DNA from: Phaffia rhodozyma
Lineage: Eukaryota > Basidiomycota > Tremellomycetes > Cystofilobasidiales > Mrakiaceae
Length of the DNA stretch: 64,000 nt
Assembly (NCBI GenBank): GCA_014706385.1
Contig: JACGZH010000004.1
Coordinates: 186,001-250,000, forward strand
Direction: 5' to 3'
Under the pieces are notes generated by a model. The model saw only the letters and a program-made list of their open reading frames with translations, searched no databases and was not told the DNA's origin. Positions 1-11,592 of this stretch are shown one piece after another. Each line of letters opens with the position of its first letter. The first letter of the stretch is position 1. The translations under genes were made by a program, and so were the position numbers.

Positions 1-2028
1 GAAAAGAAAGGTGTGTTCACGCAAGACTTACCAATACCGACGACAACAAAGACACCGACGACGGCTCCGGTGTTGTTGAAGAACGAGCTACCAGACGAAC
101 TGGATCCAGGGTCGCTCAGACTTCCTGGGTTCTTGACGACCTGGGTGATGGTGGTCACCAAACCGTCCGCCTGGGTGCTTGTGGCGACCGAAGTGAAAGA
201 AGCAGGCGCAGAGGTGACGGTAGATCCATGAGAATCTGTGGTGGTGATGAAGACGGTAGAAGAAGCCTGAACGTTCGAGGTCGAACTGGATGACTGTGAA
301 ACTGTGACGGTTGAAGTTGGGGTGACTACGACAGTGCCACTGGTTGACGGGGTGAGGGAGGCAGTGGATTGAGTAGTAGTAGCCGATTGAGACACGATGG
401 CGGTCGAGGTTGACGACGTGGCTGATTGAGTAGTGATTAAAGAAGAAGTCGAGCTAGATTCAGTCACGACGACTGTAGTAGTTTGTTGAGACTGTGATGT
501 CGATTGGGAGGTTACGGATGTCGATGATGGCTGTGCAGCCGAGGTCGAGGCCGAGGTCTGAGAAGTAGTCGATGGTGTGGCGATAGTAGTAGACGTGGTG
601 ACGGTGGTAGAAGGCTGTTGAGCGGTCGTTGACGAGGTGGTGGGTGGTTGGGAGGAGGTCGTGGGCGTGGTCGGCGTCGCCGACGTCGTCGTCGAAGGGA
701 CAGTCGTGCTCTCGGCGGTAGAAATAGGAACCGAGGAGGAAGCAACGGGTGTGGTCTGGGCTGCCGAGGTGGATGCGGCTGTATCAGAAACGGAAGCTGA
801 TCGGATTGAGTATGAAAGGTGGATCGGTAAGAGAAGTAAACGATATTTGTCAGTTTGTTCATCTCTAAAATTTTTTTCCTGGTGATAAAGATGAGTATAG
901 GATAATGGCCCCATCGTTTTCCCGGATGAACACACACGAGAGACACCGGAGCTAGATCTCTCTTTGCGGAGCGTCCAGGTTCCTCCGCACCTTCTCTCTC
1001 ACAGCCATCCGCCTACGCCCATTCATCTGATCGTGTTACAAAAAGAGAAAGAAAAAAAGGACAAATCTCCCGACGACCTCGACCTCGACCTCGACCTCGA
1101 GAGAAGAGAAAAGAAAAACAAATGAAAATCCGTTACTCACCCATGATGATTAAGATTAAGTAACACGAGACACGGGGTGTTGTTTGTTTTGTTTAATTAT
1201 ATAGTTGATTCGTTGTCGTTTTACCCGAGATTATTTTTGATTGAGAAGAAAGACGTTGTTGAGAAAGAGAGCAAAAGAAAGAGGAAGGATTGAAGGCCGA
1301 GGTGGATCGATAGGCAGAGGAGGAGAGGGAAGTTTTAGAGGATTTATCCGACCGAACGCGATGAAGAATCCGGAGAATGAACGGGCAGGATTACAATGAA
1401 TGCAAACGCGACGGAAGGAAACCAGACAGAGACGGTAGAGGCAGTGAGAGGGAAGAGAAAAGAGAGAGAGAGAGAAGGACAGTGGTTGCGTTGTTGTTTG
1501 CCGTTTAAGGGATGATTGGAAGAACGAAGAGAGAGCGTTGGTGAGAAAGAGCAAACGAACGGACGGGGAGGAGGAAGGCGGGGATATGTTGAATAAGGGT
1601 GGGGGTAATTCAAAAATTAATTCAAAAACATAGTCTTGGCCTTCACTTAGACAACCTAGAGAAGCTGTCACCGATCGGCGCCATCTTTCGAGATCTGCTA
1701 CTATAGTTACCGCCAGTGGCGCCAGCTGTTCAGATTAGATGGCCTTCTTTATCACTTTGTGGATTGCACGTGACGATGGAGAGAATGTCGAGACGAAGGA
1801 CAAGTAGTGGTGGAGGAGTAGAGGAGAGATGGAAGAGGAGAAAGAAGAAAGAAAGAAAGAAAGAAAGAAAGAGAAGAAAAGCGCACCTGAGGTAGGAGTA
1901 ACAGCCGGGGTAGACTGAGCCGCCGACGTTGTCTGCGTGTTCTGAGCCGAAGTGGAAACTGCCGCTGTAGAAGTCGCCGGCGTCGAAGCAGCGGACGTCG
2001 TTTCTTGGTTCGCACTGACAGAAGACAT
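1..2028 (-). CDS. Ser/Thr-rich single-pass membrane protein, cut by left edge
   Basis: The main exon (796 down to 32) encodes about 250 residues dominated by Ser, Thr, Ala, Pro and Gln, as in an O-mannosylated extracellular stalk. It then enters a hydrophobic stretch (NNTGAVVGVFVVVGI), the start of a transmembrane helix, and a GTAAGT donor (31-26) leads off the window. The first exon is taken as 2028-1887 (ATG after a GAAA-rich leader, same composition, donor GTGCGC). It joins the acceptor at 797-798 in phase 1, but that makes a 1,090-nt intron, long for this locus. A second candidate first exon is 1144-1141, just ATGG, with donor GTGAGT; it joins the same acceptor in the same phase. No classical signal peptide is seen in either form. 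The architecture resembles fungal Mid2/Skg6-like surface proteins or sensors. The family is not certain, and the cytoplasmic tail lies outside the window. Confidence 0.6.
1195..1204 (-). promoter_or_regulatory. TATA-like box upstream of the alternative ATGG exon
   Basis: On the minus strand the sequence CTATATAATT lies about 50 bases upstream of the short candidate first exon (ATG at 1144). The spacing would suit an internal promoter driving a shorter transcript of the Ser/Thr-rich gene. This rests on motif and position only. Confidence 0.3.
1841..1873. repeat. GAAA microsatellite
   Basis: A run of GAAA units lies just inside the first intron of the Ser/Thr-rich gene; a matching TTTC run (about 2030-2042) lies just upstream of its ATG. 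Confidence 0.7.
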
Positions 2029-2747
2029 TTCTTTCTTTCTTTCGTCTATGTCCTTAGATCTTTGCTACGTTAGGCCTGACGAGAAAAGTGCTTCTTTCTT
2101 CCTGTGGTTCTTGGGTCTGGGATGAAGACTAGTGTTGAAATGTGGACAGGAACAGGAACAGGGTCGGTTTTTAGCAGGTAATCCCGACAAACGTTTTTTT
2201 TAATGTTCCGGTCGGCCTGATAAGAATGGATCGTTCCTTCTTGTTTCGAACTCCAATCTATTAGGTCTACGGAAAGCTAGTCGAGGAGAGTGCGATGGGC
2301 AGAGGTCGCTCTGTTTGATAACTGACTGTCGAAAAGAAGCGGTTGGAAGGATGACTGGACGAACAACCGAAGGAAAAGAAAGGGTTGAAAGAAAAAAAAG
2401 GAGGCTGCGTAAAAGTTTGGGGTTTTTCCGATTAGAAATGTTTGAACATTTTTCAATCGTATTATCAACACGTCATTGTAAGAAGATCCATAACAGTAAC
2501 AATTCTCTATTCTATAGTATAGTATAGTATAGTGTAGTATACTGCAAGTGAAAGTCTTTCTTGTACGGCACACGTCGTTCTTGATACTCTCATCGCATAA
2601 CGAAAAGACAAGAAGAGTAAAATGATCTCCCTCTGCAGACACATCAACGTTGAGAAATGAGATAAGGAGTGAGATGAAAGGAAAAGAAAAGAGAAGAGAA
2701 GAATGCACGAAGAAAAGAAAAAGCTCATCCCGATCTCAGCTTCACAC
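2029..2747. other. Intergenic: promoter of left-edge gene and 3' flank of MTC1
   Basis: No convincing coding sequence. The segment holds a TTTC run next to the 2028 start codon and a pentanucleotide TATAG repeat near 2512-2540. It should contain the promoter of the minus-strand Ser/Thr-rich gene and the 3' end of the MTC1 transcript. Confidence 0.6.
2512..2540. repeat. TATAG pentanucleotide repeat
   Basis: About five imperfect copies of TATAG in tandem in the intergenic region downstream of MTC1. Confidence 0.7.
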
Positions 2748-4763
2748 TCAGTCGTCTCTAACCTCGGCCGACCCAGTCGTGGTCTCAAGAATACCCATCC
2801 GCCTGGCAACATAATCCTGGCCGACGATCTCAACCGCCTTTCCCAACACACCGACCAGATGCTCCTCAACCCACTCTCCTTCGTCATACCCGACGTTCAA
2901 CCAACCACCCGGAACGGCCTGTGAAACGGTGGACGACCGGAGACCGTGTGCCTGATCGGAGAGCAGGACGATGAACGACAGATGATCCGGATTCGGCGTC
3001 GAGATAGGGGTCACCGCTGGTGGGACCTCGCCCTCGGCCGAAGGCCCGGAAGGCGAAGGTGAGAGGGAGATGATCGAAGGTTCCGCGTAGGGCAGAGGAG
3101 CCAGCACAGGTTGAATTCGAAGAAACACTGGCGACACCGTCACGGGTAAACCGACTATGTTTTATTATGTTTTCCAGATACTCGGTCAGAGAAAACTCTA
3201 CAATGGATACCGGGATTGAGAAGACCTTTGATCAGACAAAATTGGAGACTTACTTGCAGTTGGCTGGTTAGGCTTGCTCACATGGCCGTCAATCAGTTCT
3301 TTCAACCCGGCCTAAAAGTTCCCATCAATTGAAGAACGAACATGTATTCAGTCCTTTCCTTCTCTTTCCTATTTGAAAAGAAGAACGTACCTCAGCCACT
3401 TTCGACGCAACGGCCATGCCTTGGATCGCGTTCAAATCGCGCTCCTTGCCAGAGTTCGACCGAGGCACAGGATCAGTCTTGCCCCTGTTCACGATAAGCT
3501 CACCACCCTCAACTTGCTCGAGAATCTTTGATTGAATTGGAATAGAACCCACGAAGATTGGTCAGTTAGGCAGGAAGGTTTAATCATCAATTGTGACTCT
3601 GATATTCACCTTGGATAAACTTCGGTACACAACCCCCTCAACTCTGAAACACCTCGGTTAACAAAAAGAAAAATCAGACACGCTTCGTTCTAGTCCAGAC
3701 AGAAGAGAGAAACGAGAGCAAAGGGAAGAAACTCTTCATCAGACTCACCCGTCGTATCCAAACATTTCGTGGGAGAGCCAGATCTCAATGACCTCATGTT
3801 CTGAGATGGGCGGCGCGATCGTCGCCAACAGAGTGGAGAACCCAGACTGGGAGGCAACCACAAGGTCATGTCCTGTGAGATAGGGCATCGGAAAAAATCA
3901 GCAGGAGGTCAGGGCAAGAGCAAAGAAGAGAGACACAGCACTTACGTAGTTTCTCTAGATCGACCTGACCGACACCCTTGACAAGACCACTCAGCAGGCT
4001 ACCCCCCCACTTCCGACCTTCCTCGACCGCCTGTCCTGCCCGGGCTTTGGCATCACCCACTCCGACTTCTTGAACGACATCACCCATCGCGCTTTGAACG
4101 GCCTTGGTTCCCTCTCTCTGGAGAGACTCTGCTGTAGTTCGAGCCTGTTGAATGGCAGCTGAGGCTGAGCCCCAAAGGGAAGGTGCAGACCAGCCCCAGC
4201 TAGAGGAAGAGGTCGAAGCTTGGGTTGAGGTCGATGTTGGCACATTGGGTTGTCCGGAGGAACTGTCGACGTTGGTTGATTGAATAGGAACAGGGGCGGA
4301 TGCTGGTGAAGGTGATGATACTGAGGTAGTAACTGGAATGGCTGACGGCACGGCTACAGGTGAACCAACAGCTGGTGGAACCGAAGAAGACCTAGGAATG
4401 GTCGATGATGATCGCTTGAGAGTAAGACCTGGAAACCAAACGCACACAGAAGGTAGTGTAAGGCTTTTTTCCGAGATTGGACATGAATCAGAGATGAACA
4501 TCTTTACGGTGGAACTCACCATTCAAAAAGTTTAAAGCCTCATCTGCCTCCTTGTCACCAATGGTCTGTTCACCTTGAATTGATTGGTCGTCCTGGTGGT
4601 GTTGATCGAGCGAACTGACGGTGCCCGATGTCTCGGTCGCAGGTCTTGGAGACTGGTCTCCCTCTGTTGGGAGATCCGAGCTTGAAGGAACATCATCAAC
4701 ATTAAAGTCGAGATCGTCCAAGAACTGGAGGGCTTCTTCCTTTTTAGACTTTGCCTTGGACAT
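2748..4763 (-). CDS. MTC1: MTC1-family protein (maintenance of telomere capping 1)
   Basis: The protein begins MSKAKSKKEEALQFLDDLD, the acidic leucine-containing N-terminal motif of the fungal Mtc1 family. A Ser/Pro/Thr linker follows, then a Trp-rich amphipathic segment (SSSSWGWSAPSLWGSASAA), a VDLEKLRK junction and the conserved core (ISEHEVIEIWLSHEMFGYDG, then VEGVVYRSL). Exons are approximately 4763-4519, 4428-3946, 3869-3754, about 3640-3606, 3525-3391, 3313-3254 and 3145-2748, all with GT-AG borders. The last exon encodes an IQPV and FIVLL region and ends in a charged tail. In yeast, Mtc1 was named from a cdc13 genetic interaction and is linked to COPI vesicles and trafficking; its molecular activity is not settled. 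The start is the first ATG in a clear leader. It diverges from the PEBP-like gene. Confidence 0.83.
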
Positions 4764-5445
4764 TAGAGGAGAGTGTGACAGCGATGAAGCAATACCAATA
4801 GGGCTTGTGATGGTTTGTGATGGCTTGCGATGATGATGTCGAGTGATGGGAGAGAACTATGAACAGATGGATCACCTTTGAAACCTTCAGAGTTTACGGT
4901 GTATTTATGCTCCGCTCTCCTTGTGTCAGACCAGCACAGATGGCGACGAGATTGATGATGACCGTCCAGATACTGAACACAGACCGACAGACAACGGGTC
5001 TGCAGAGCGTATGGTTCTCGATGTGATTCATCTTTCTCTATCTCAAGTTTCAACCTGGATGCCATCATGTCGGGAACGTTGAGTGTCACACTCTGTGGTC
5101 GACTCGAGAGCGCCGTCTGGCTTATATATGTATGATCTTCTGGATCTTGCTGAGAAAACAACATTCTACATGCTCTCCTCTTCTCTCCAGTATACAAGAC
5201 AGCAACATGGTGTTCTCCAAGCAACCAAGGTAGCAAAAATTACATACCCGGGATGTATAGAGACATGTGTTCTGTTGTTGCACTTCCAAGGTGACCGACC
5301 GGGCGGTCACGTCCATCTTGCTCACTTGTTTTCTTTTCTTTTCCTTGGTCTCTTCTACTCTTTCTTTCCTCTCTTCCATCTCATTTCCTCTTTCTTTTTC
5401 TCTCCTCTTTGCATACCCAACCTTCACCTCTACATTCTTTCAAAA
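4764..5445. promoter_or_regulatory. Divergent promoter region of MTC1 and the PEBP-like gene
   Basis: This stretch separates two divergent start codons. The right part (about 5320-5440) is a long pyrimidine-rich leader of CT and TTTC blocks directly before the PEBP-like ATG, a common pattern in highly expressed fungal genes. Open frames here are interrupted and lack protein-like composition; no gene is seen. Confidence 0.5.
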
Positions 5446-7231
5446 ATGATCGCTACCTCTGTCGTCTTCTCCTTGCTCTCCGCCGCAGCTTACGCTCAGT
5501 CGACCGTCTCTGCCGTTGATATTGCCGCCGAACAGGTCCGTTGCTTTCTCCGTTCTCTCCACCTTCGTCACGTCCTTTGTTGTTTTTCTTCTTCTTCTTC
5601 TTCTTCTTTCTTTCCTTCGTTGGCTCCTCAATTGCCAAGCTCGTTTGCTCACTTGGTTCATACCTTCTCTTCGCCACTCGACAGGCCAACTTTGAGCGTG
5701 AGTCTCTTGTTTGTTGGCTATGTTTCTTCTTCTTTTACTTTCTTTGCGCAAATGTTCAAAACAAACCCAAATCTTTTTTTTTCATTTTCTTTTCCATATT
5801 CCACAGAATCCCTCATCGTGCCCGACCTTCTTGCCGAATTCAACCCTACCGCCGTTCTCGCTGTCACTTACGATGGCAGCCAGGCCACTTACGGTCAGAA
5901 CTTGACCATCTCCCAGGTCGCCTCCCAGCCTGTTCGTCCCTGCTTTTCGTTTATATCTCTTTCCTGTGCCACCTTTCGCTCACACTTTGAACATCCCACA
6001 TTTAGAACATCACTGTTACCCCTGAGAGCGGAGCATCTGGATTCGATTCTGATGCCACCTTCACCGTCGCTATGGTCGACCCTTCTTACGCCGGAGCCGA
6101 TCAGTCTGCTGGACAGGTTCGTTCAAATGATATCTCCCTTGCGCAATAATATGTTCCTTGACTGATCGCCTGAACTTTCCTTGGCACGCATGCTGTTGGG
6201 ATAATAAAAAATAAAAAAGACTCGACACTGGCTCACCAACAACGTCAAGCTCATCGGATCTGCCGCTCCTTACAGCTTGAACTACACCACTGAGGCCATC
6301 ACCGCCTACGGAGGACCCTACCCTGCGTATGTCATTGATAGCTTGTGATCGCAAGTTCTCATCGAGTCACTAACCTGTTGGATTGTTATGATCGAAACAC
6401 AGTTCTGGAGATGGTCCCCACCGGTTAGTGACGCAGCACGTTTATAGAAGACACTCTTGACTCCGTGTACAATTTGAATGTGACTGACCTTGGGCTTGGC
6501 CTTTCTTCCCTTAAACTATTACAGATACACCATCCTCCTCCTTCCCCAGCCTGAAAACTTCACTGCCCCTGCCGGCTTGGATACTCCCGGAGTGAGTAGC
6601 TTCTCTGCCGGCTAGAATTGCCTTTTCTCTCTGAGCTTTAGTGATCTGATCGCTCATCTTTTTTCCTCTTCCTTTTCTGTTTCAAACAAATCTAGGTCCA
6701 GATCTCGACCTTTGACTTTGCCGAGTACGTCAGCTCGTCCGGTCTTGAGCAGCCCGTCGCCGGATTCTACTACCAGGTCGAGCAGGGTGTTGCCACTGTC
6801 ACCCCCTCTGCCACTTCGGCTGTTGTGACCTCGACCTTGGCTGCCGCTGTCGGAGCTACTTCTTCCTCCGCTGCCGCTTCCTCTGCTGCTGCTTCAAGCG
6901 CAGCCGTTTCCGGGTACGTTTCCTCACTCTTACTTTTCGAAGCTTTAGGCCTTCGATGTTACCATCGTTGTTGTTGTCTTTTCTTCTCTTTCTCCTCCTG
7001 TCCTTGCGTTCTTTCTTACTCATGTTTCCTGGCTTGCTGAAAACCTGTCACAGTTCCAGTGCCTCCCACGCCGCCTCATCCAAGGCAGCCTCCTCTTCGT
7101 CCCACGCCGCTTCTGCCTCTGCCGCCGCTACTTCGGCGGTCAACGGTGCATCTTCCTCTTTCGGTGCTTCCCTCCCTGGTGCGCTCGTGGCGCTCGTCGG
7201 GGCTGGTGTCGGAATCGCTTTCGCTCTCTAA
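5446..7231 (+). CDS. Secreted GPI-anchored PEBP-like protein
   Basis: ATG at 5446 opens a clear signal peptide (MIATSVVFSLLSAAAYAQS). After two short exons the frame reads a phosphatidylethanolamine-binding-protein fold: SLIVPDLLAEFNPTAVLAV, then TFTVAMVDPSYAG, HWLTNNVKLIGS, YGGPYPA with SGDGPHR, then YTILLLPQPENF. The GPHRY motif is intact, but the usual DPDAPSR ligand-site motif is replaced by DPSYAG. A Ser/Ala-rich linker and a hydrophobic C-terminus (SLPGALVALVGAGVGIAFAL) indicate a GPI signal, so the product should sit at the plasma membrane or wall. About ten exons; introns are 60-210 nt and some alternate with very small exons (for example the few codons ANFE). One acceptor, at 6218-6219, follows a run of A rather than pyrimidines. 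Ligand and role are unknown; cytosolic PEBPs bind phospholipids or regulate kinases. Confidence 0.8.
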
Positions 7232-7791
7232 AAGAAACAAGAACGGGAGGGGCATGCTTCTTGATGCTAGGTTCTTTTTGATGATGATGACGACGACGAT
7301 GACGATGATGATAGGGAGGAGAAGGATGTTTGGATTGTTGCGATAACGTATTTCATTCGTTCTCTTCTGCTCGTTCTTGCCAGTTTGTCAGTATATACTC
7401 TTCTCGTGCCAGCTTGAAGAGACATGCAATACAGACACGTGATGGAATAACGTGAGAACGTTTGAAAGGAAAAAAGAAGAACAACATTGAAAGAAAAAGA
7501 GAAAAACAAAGGTTCAAAACAATCATGAGACGAAGAAAGGAACGAAACGGCAAATGCAAAAAGAAATATGAGCGAAGGAAAAGGCCAAACCAAGGATAGA
7601 TGAATGTATGAACATATGAACAGGTGGACGACGAAGTTGACCCTCTTCGCTTCCACGTTTCTTTAAAACAGTTAGATAGACGAACGAAGGAATTGTGGAT
7701 GAAGAGGCAAAGAAGGGAAGGGAAGAAAGACAGGAGTACCCAAAAACTAGAGAAAGAGGAGGAAAGGACGTCCTCCGTCTTCTCGTCAACG
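7232..7791. other. Convergent 3' flanks
   Basis: Region between the convergent ends of the PEBP-like gene and the disordered-protein gene. It holds a GATGAC-type trinucleotide run near 7276-7312 and AG-rich sequence. No gene seen; it should contain both 3' UTRs. Confidence 0.6.
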
Positions 7792-9040
7792 CTAGCCTCT
7801 TCCGTCAACGACTCTCAGAATAGCCTCCAGCTCTTCTCTTCCTTCATCTCCTAGCGCATCAAACATTCCATCGAACGAATCAAAGCTGGTTTCTCCGTCG
7901 TCTTCGTCTTCCTCCTTTGCCTGTACCGTCGGCTTGGATCCCTCTTTGTTTCCTTCGGGGTGATGATGCGGCTGGTTATGAGACTGACGGGTAGTCCTCC
8001 GAGAACCTATTGGTACTTTCGGAGGCGGGTACAGATAGGCTTTTGAGTTCGCTTCGTTCGGTCTCGCCATCATCGTTGCGCCCGGTGTGGCCACCGTCGT
8101 CGGCGTTGTGGTCGTGATCATCGGTGTTAGTGGGGAGGCATACGATAGGGGTTTGGAAGATTCGTTCGTCGTTGCTGTCGGTATTGGTAAAAGGTTTTGT
8201 GTGGCTTGACGAGTCATTCTTCTCGTCGTCGTCGTCGTCGTCGTGGCATGAGTTTGCGCAGGAAGAGGTTGAGGGGAAGGTGGGGATGACGGTAAGAAGA
8301 GTGGTTGCTTTTCTTGTTGTCGATTTTGATTCCGAGGCTGAGGTTGAGGCAAGCACACGGGCGCTGGCGCAGAAGGAGGTCTAGAAGGACCGGCGACCAG
8401 CTCTGTCGTCAGAGCGAACGAAGGCCTCTTTGAAGGACTCGTCAGCTCTGATGATTTTCGCTTTTGGCCTTGTCTATTTGGCGATAGACAGGACCTCAAC
8501 GGTGAGCCCCCTTCAGTCGTCCCCGAGTCTGTCCCCAAGGTGGCTACCGGTTTAGGAGAGACCGTTATCTGCGAAAGCGGTCGGAGAGGAGAGATCGCAC
8601 GGGTGTTCCTTTGATGGAACTCACGCGAGTCCGCCGGCGCCGGTTGGAGTTGGGCAGAAGGCTGAGGGTAAGGATGAGGGTAAGGGAATGACGGCGCTGA
8701 TTTCGATTTGGAAGATAACGTGTCCAATCTGGGACTCATCGACGGAACAGAATTCGTTTGCTTGGCTCCGTTCTGTCGATTATGCAAACTCAACGGAAGC
8801 TTGTTGCCTTCACCTCGATCTCGCTCGAACCTGTTTGATCCGGCTCTGTTGGTTTCCGGACCCAATGTCCTGGCTCTTTCAACCGACCGAGTCATCCCTG
8901 CAGACAAAGAGGACGACCGATCGACACTTCTCACTCTGTTGAACGTCCTATTCGCGTTCTCTCTCGCACTCTGTTCCCGCTGTTTTGTCCGACGGGAATC
9001 GACTTCTGAAAGCAGTTTCTGGAGACTCCATGGTTCAGAC

Positions 9041-9072
<32 letters not shown>

Positions 9073-9687
9073 ATGTTGGTCGATCGTGAGTGATGGAGTC
9101 GTCGGGTCCGGCTGAGTATCACTTGCCGAGTTTGATCGGGAGAGGACTCTTTCGGGAAACAGGAGCGGTGATGGTGATCGAGTGGCCTGCCGACCGGGCG
9201 CTAGCGACGAAGCGGATGTCGGCGGCCCGGCAGCGGAAGCCAAAGTTGTGGATGAGGAAACTGAAGAGCCTGAGTCGGTCAAGATTGAGGACAACGAATC
9301 GTTATGTCTAGGTCGCTTGGACGAATTCGAGCCAATCGGCCTTAGAGGTCTCCTGGTGTGTGGCCCGGAGGGAACTGAGGGAGGAGATGTTGGTGCAGGC
9401 TCTTGAGACGGTGTAAAGAATGTTTTTGGTTCTGTAGGGAAGGAGGACGTTTAGAAAAATGACAAAGATAAAACTGTTGAGCATCCTATAGGTTTAGGGT
9501 ATGATAGGCATCGGAAAGGTAAGGGAAGGAGCGGAGTGTGTGTGTGTGTGTATGTGCCGCACATACCTCGTCTAGCGGCCGCCAGTATCTTTTCCTTTAG
9601 TTCATAATTTGGACTTCCCACCCACGCCAGGACGGAAGGCAGAGGCGTCGACGGCGGAATAGGTAGGGCTGAATCCTGTTGATCCAT
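7792..9687 (-). CDS. Unrecognised intrinsically disordered protein
   Basis: Two exons: 9687 to about 9567 (ATG, MDQQDSALPIPPSTPLP, then a helical ELKEKILAAARR) and about 9435 to 7792. The junction is phase 1 with donor GTATGT and a pyrimidine-rich acceptor. The product is about 580 residues, rich in Ser, Pro, Thr, Arg and Gln, with a His-run followed by a Gln-run (HHHHQQQQQQQQ), basic SPSKRPS-type patches that could be nuclear-targeting or CDK-type sites, and an acidic C-terminus ending in a predicted helix (FDGMFDALGDEGREELEAIL). No catalytic domain is visible. The conserved-looking first exon and acidic tail argue that it is a real gene rather than a chance frame. Nuclear localisation is only a guess from composition. 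Confidence 0.6.
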
Positions 9688-10089
9688 CCGTCCGAGCCTT
9701 TGTGGGTTGTGCGTTCAAGCAGGTTTCCAAGTGTATGTAGGGTTGAATGATCTGTTTGATGAACCTCCAAACTTCTCCCAGGCGTTCTGTGAGTCTACCT
9801 GTGTGGAACCACTTCAACCCTGTACGGTCTGGCGTGAAAGCAGAGCCAGGAGAATACGAACGGGCCGAGATGAACGGAAACAACACAAGAGAAAGATTCG
9901 GGATAGATGGTTGTTCCAAATGAATCAAGAAGTCAAGTAGAACGAACGCGTCCGGGTGGTTGTGTGTCTGTTAGGGTTAACCATTAAAAGTTGGTCTTGG
10001 CTCTCGCTATCAACGTTCATTCATCATTCGTTGGATCTTTGTATCATTGTGTTTACTCTATTGCGCTCGAAACGGATGGACCTCAAGAC
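9688..10089. other. Intergenic between disordered-protein gene and homoserine dehydrogenase
   Basis: Contains the upstream region of the 9687 start and the 3' flank of the homoserine dehydrogenase gene. No protein-like frame and no RNA gene seen. Confidence 0.5.
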
Positions 10090-11592
10090 TCAAGCCCTCC
10101 TCTCCCAGACGCGCAAGCAATCAGCCCACACACCCATAGCGGTGACGTCTCCACCGGCTCCGCTTCCCTGGACGAGGAGCGGTCGAGGCGCAGGGTACCG
10201 GGCGGTGGTGAATGAGATGATGTTGTCGGATCCAGAGAGCGAGGTGGCAAACGGATGGGTGGCGGGGTACCTTTAGGAGGAGGCGAAGGGAGAAATTGGC
10301 GTCAGGAAAAGAAGGAGAAGAAAAAAGGGAGAAAAGAAAGGGAAAGGAGACAAACTTTTCCAAGCTGCACTTGATCTCTCCAGTCTGTCCATCGATAACA
10401 CCGACGTAACGCAGCACTTTGCCCTCCTTCTCGGCCTCCTCCCTAAGGGAATCGAAGAAGTCGTCGCCCTCTGCCAATCGATCGAGATACTCAGCCGCGG
10501 TGTTGGCGTTCTCCAAAACGGGGGGAACGAGCGACTTTGTAGGGACCGAAGCATACCTGGAAACCATTGAGAAAGATGTGAGTTATACAAAGACTGACGA
10601 TATAAGGACGGGAGAAGGCGACAGAAAAAGAGAGAGGGAGAGAGAATAGAGGACCATACCCGTTCTCCAACTTTTTGGCCAAGCTGGGGATCTGCCTCGA
10701 AAGGATGGTGACTGGGGAGGGGATTTTGAATCAGATTTCATAAAGCTCATGAGATTTCGAGTCGTCCTATCTGAAGGTATACTTGGAAGAAAGAAACATA
10801 CGCTTTCGGGCGACGTCGACGCCGGAAAGATCATCTCTTGGGTCAGGCTCGGTATAACCGAGAGACTTGGCGGTGTGAATGATGGAAGAGAACGTCGGCT
10901 TGTCCTCCTGGGGCTTAGCGGGCGAGTAGTTGTTGAAGATGTATGACACTAGATAAGTGAACAAAGAGGGATTCAGGTGAGGACAATCGAAAGAGAAGGA
11001 GACCGGTAAAACATAGAGAGGAGAAGATAAAGAGTTATTCTGACTCACAAGTTCCGGAGAGGACACCCTCGATCTTGACGATCTCATCTCCAGTCTCGAC
11101 GAGATCCTTAAGGGTGGTCAGGATGGGAAGACCGGCACCGACGGTGCTCTCACCGTAGCTAAGAGTGTTTGCTTCGCTGGCTGCGCTCAAAACATTGGTC
11201 CAGAGCTTGAGCTCTCCACTCCATCCCTTCTTGTTGGGAGTGCAGAGATGGAGTCCGAGCTTGAGAATGGTAGGGTACAGTTCGGCCAAGTCGGCCGAGG
11301 AAGAGTTATCGACCACGATGGTCTGGCCTTTGACGGCGGTGAGAGACTGGAAAAGAGACTCAAGCTCCAACGGCTTGGCCTCCGGGTGGGCATCGACCCA
11401 TTTGGAGGGTGAGCTGGTGATCGGCTCGGACGAGGGGATTCCAGCAGGGATGTACACGGCCGACCGGGAGTTTGCGAGCGCAAGGAGGGTGAACTTTTGG
11501 TTGAGCGCCGGTGATTTGGCGAGGATCTGAAGGAAGGATGTTCCTACTCCGCCGAGTCCAAGCACACAGAGGTTGATCTTGTTGATGGCCAT
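10090..11592 (-). CDS. HOM6: Homoserine dehydrogenase
   Basis: Catalyses NAD(P)H-dependent reduction of aspartate semialdehyde to homoserine in threonine and methionine synthesis, in the cytosol. The start (ATG at 11592) is followed by MAINKINLCVLGLGGVGTSF, with the dinucleotide-binding GLGGVG. Later come the substrate-site PNKKGWSG, ESTVGAGLPI, the EGVLSGT/LSYIFNN join across an intron, and DPRDDLSGVDVARK, which holds the catalytic Asp and Lys of the family. The last exon ends with the ACT-less fungal C-terminus (LVQGSGAGGDVTAMGVWADC). About five exons, GT-AG. The frame stays open upstream of the ATG through a TCAC-repeat leader but contains no in-frame ATG, so 11592 is the chosen start. Size matches the short yeast-type enzyme of about 360-370 residues. 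Divergent from the dicarboxylate carrier gene. Confidence 0.93.

Noticed and set aside
1231..1671. Minus-strand frame inside intron of the Ser/Thr-rich gene
   Set aside because: Composition mirrors CT-rich DNA; no exon borders fit the neighbouring phases.
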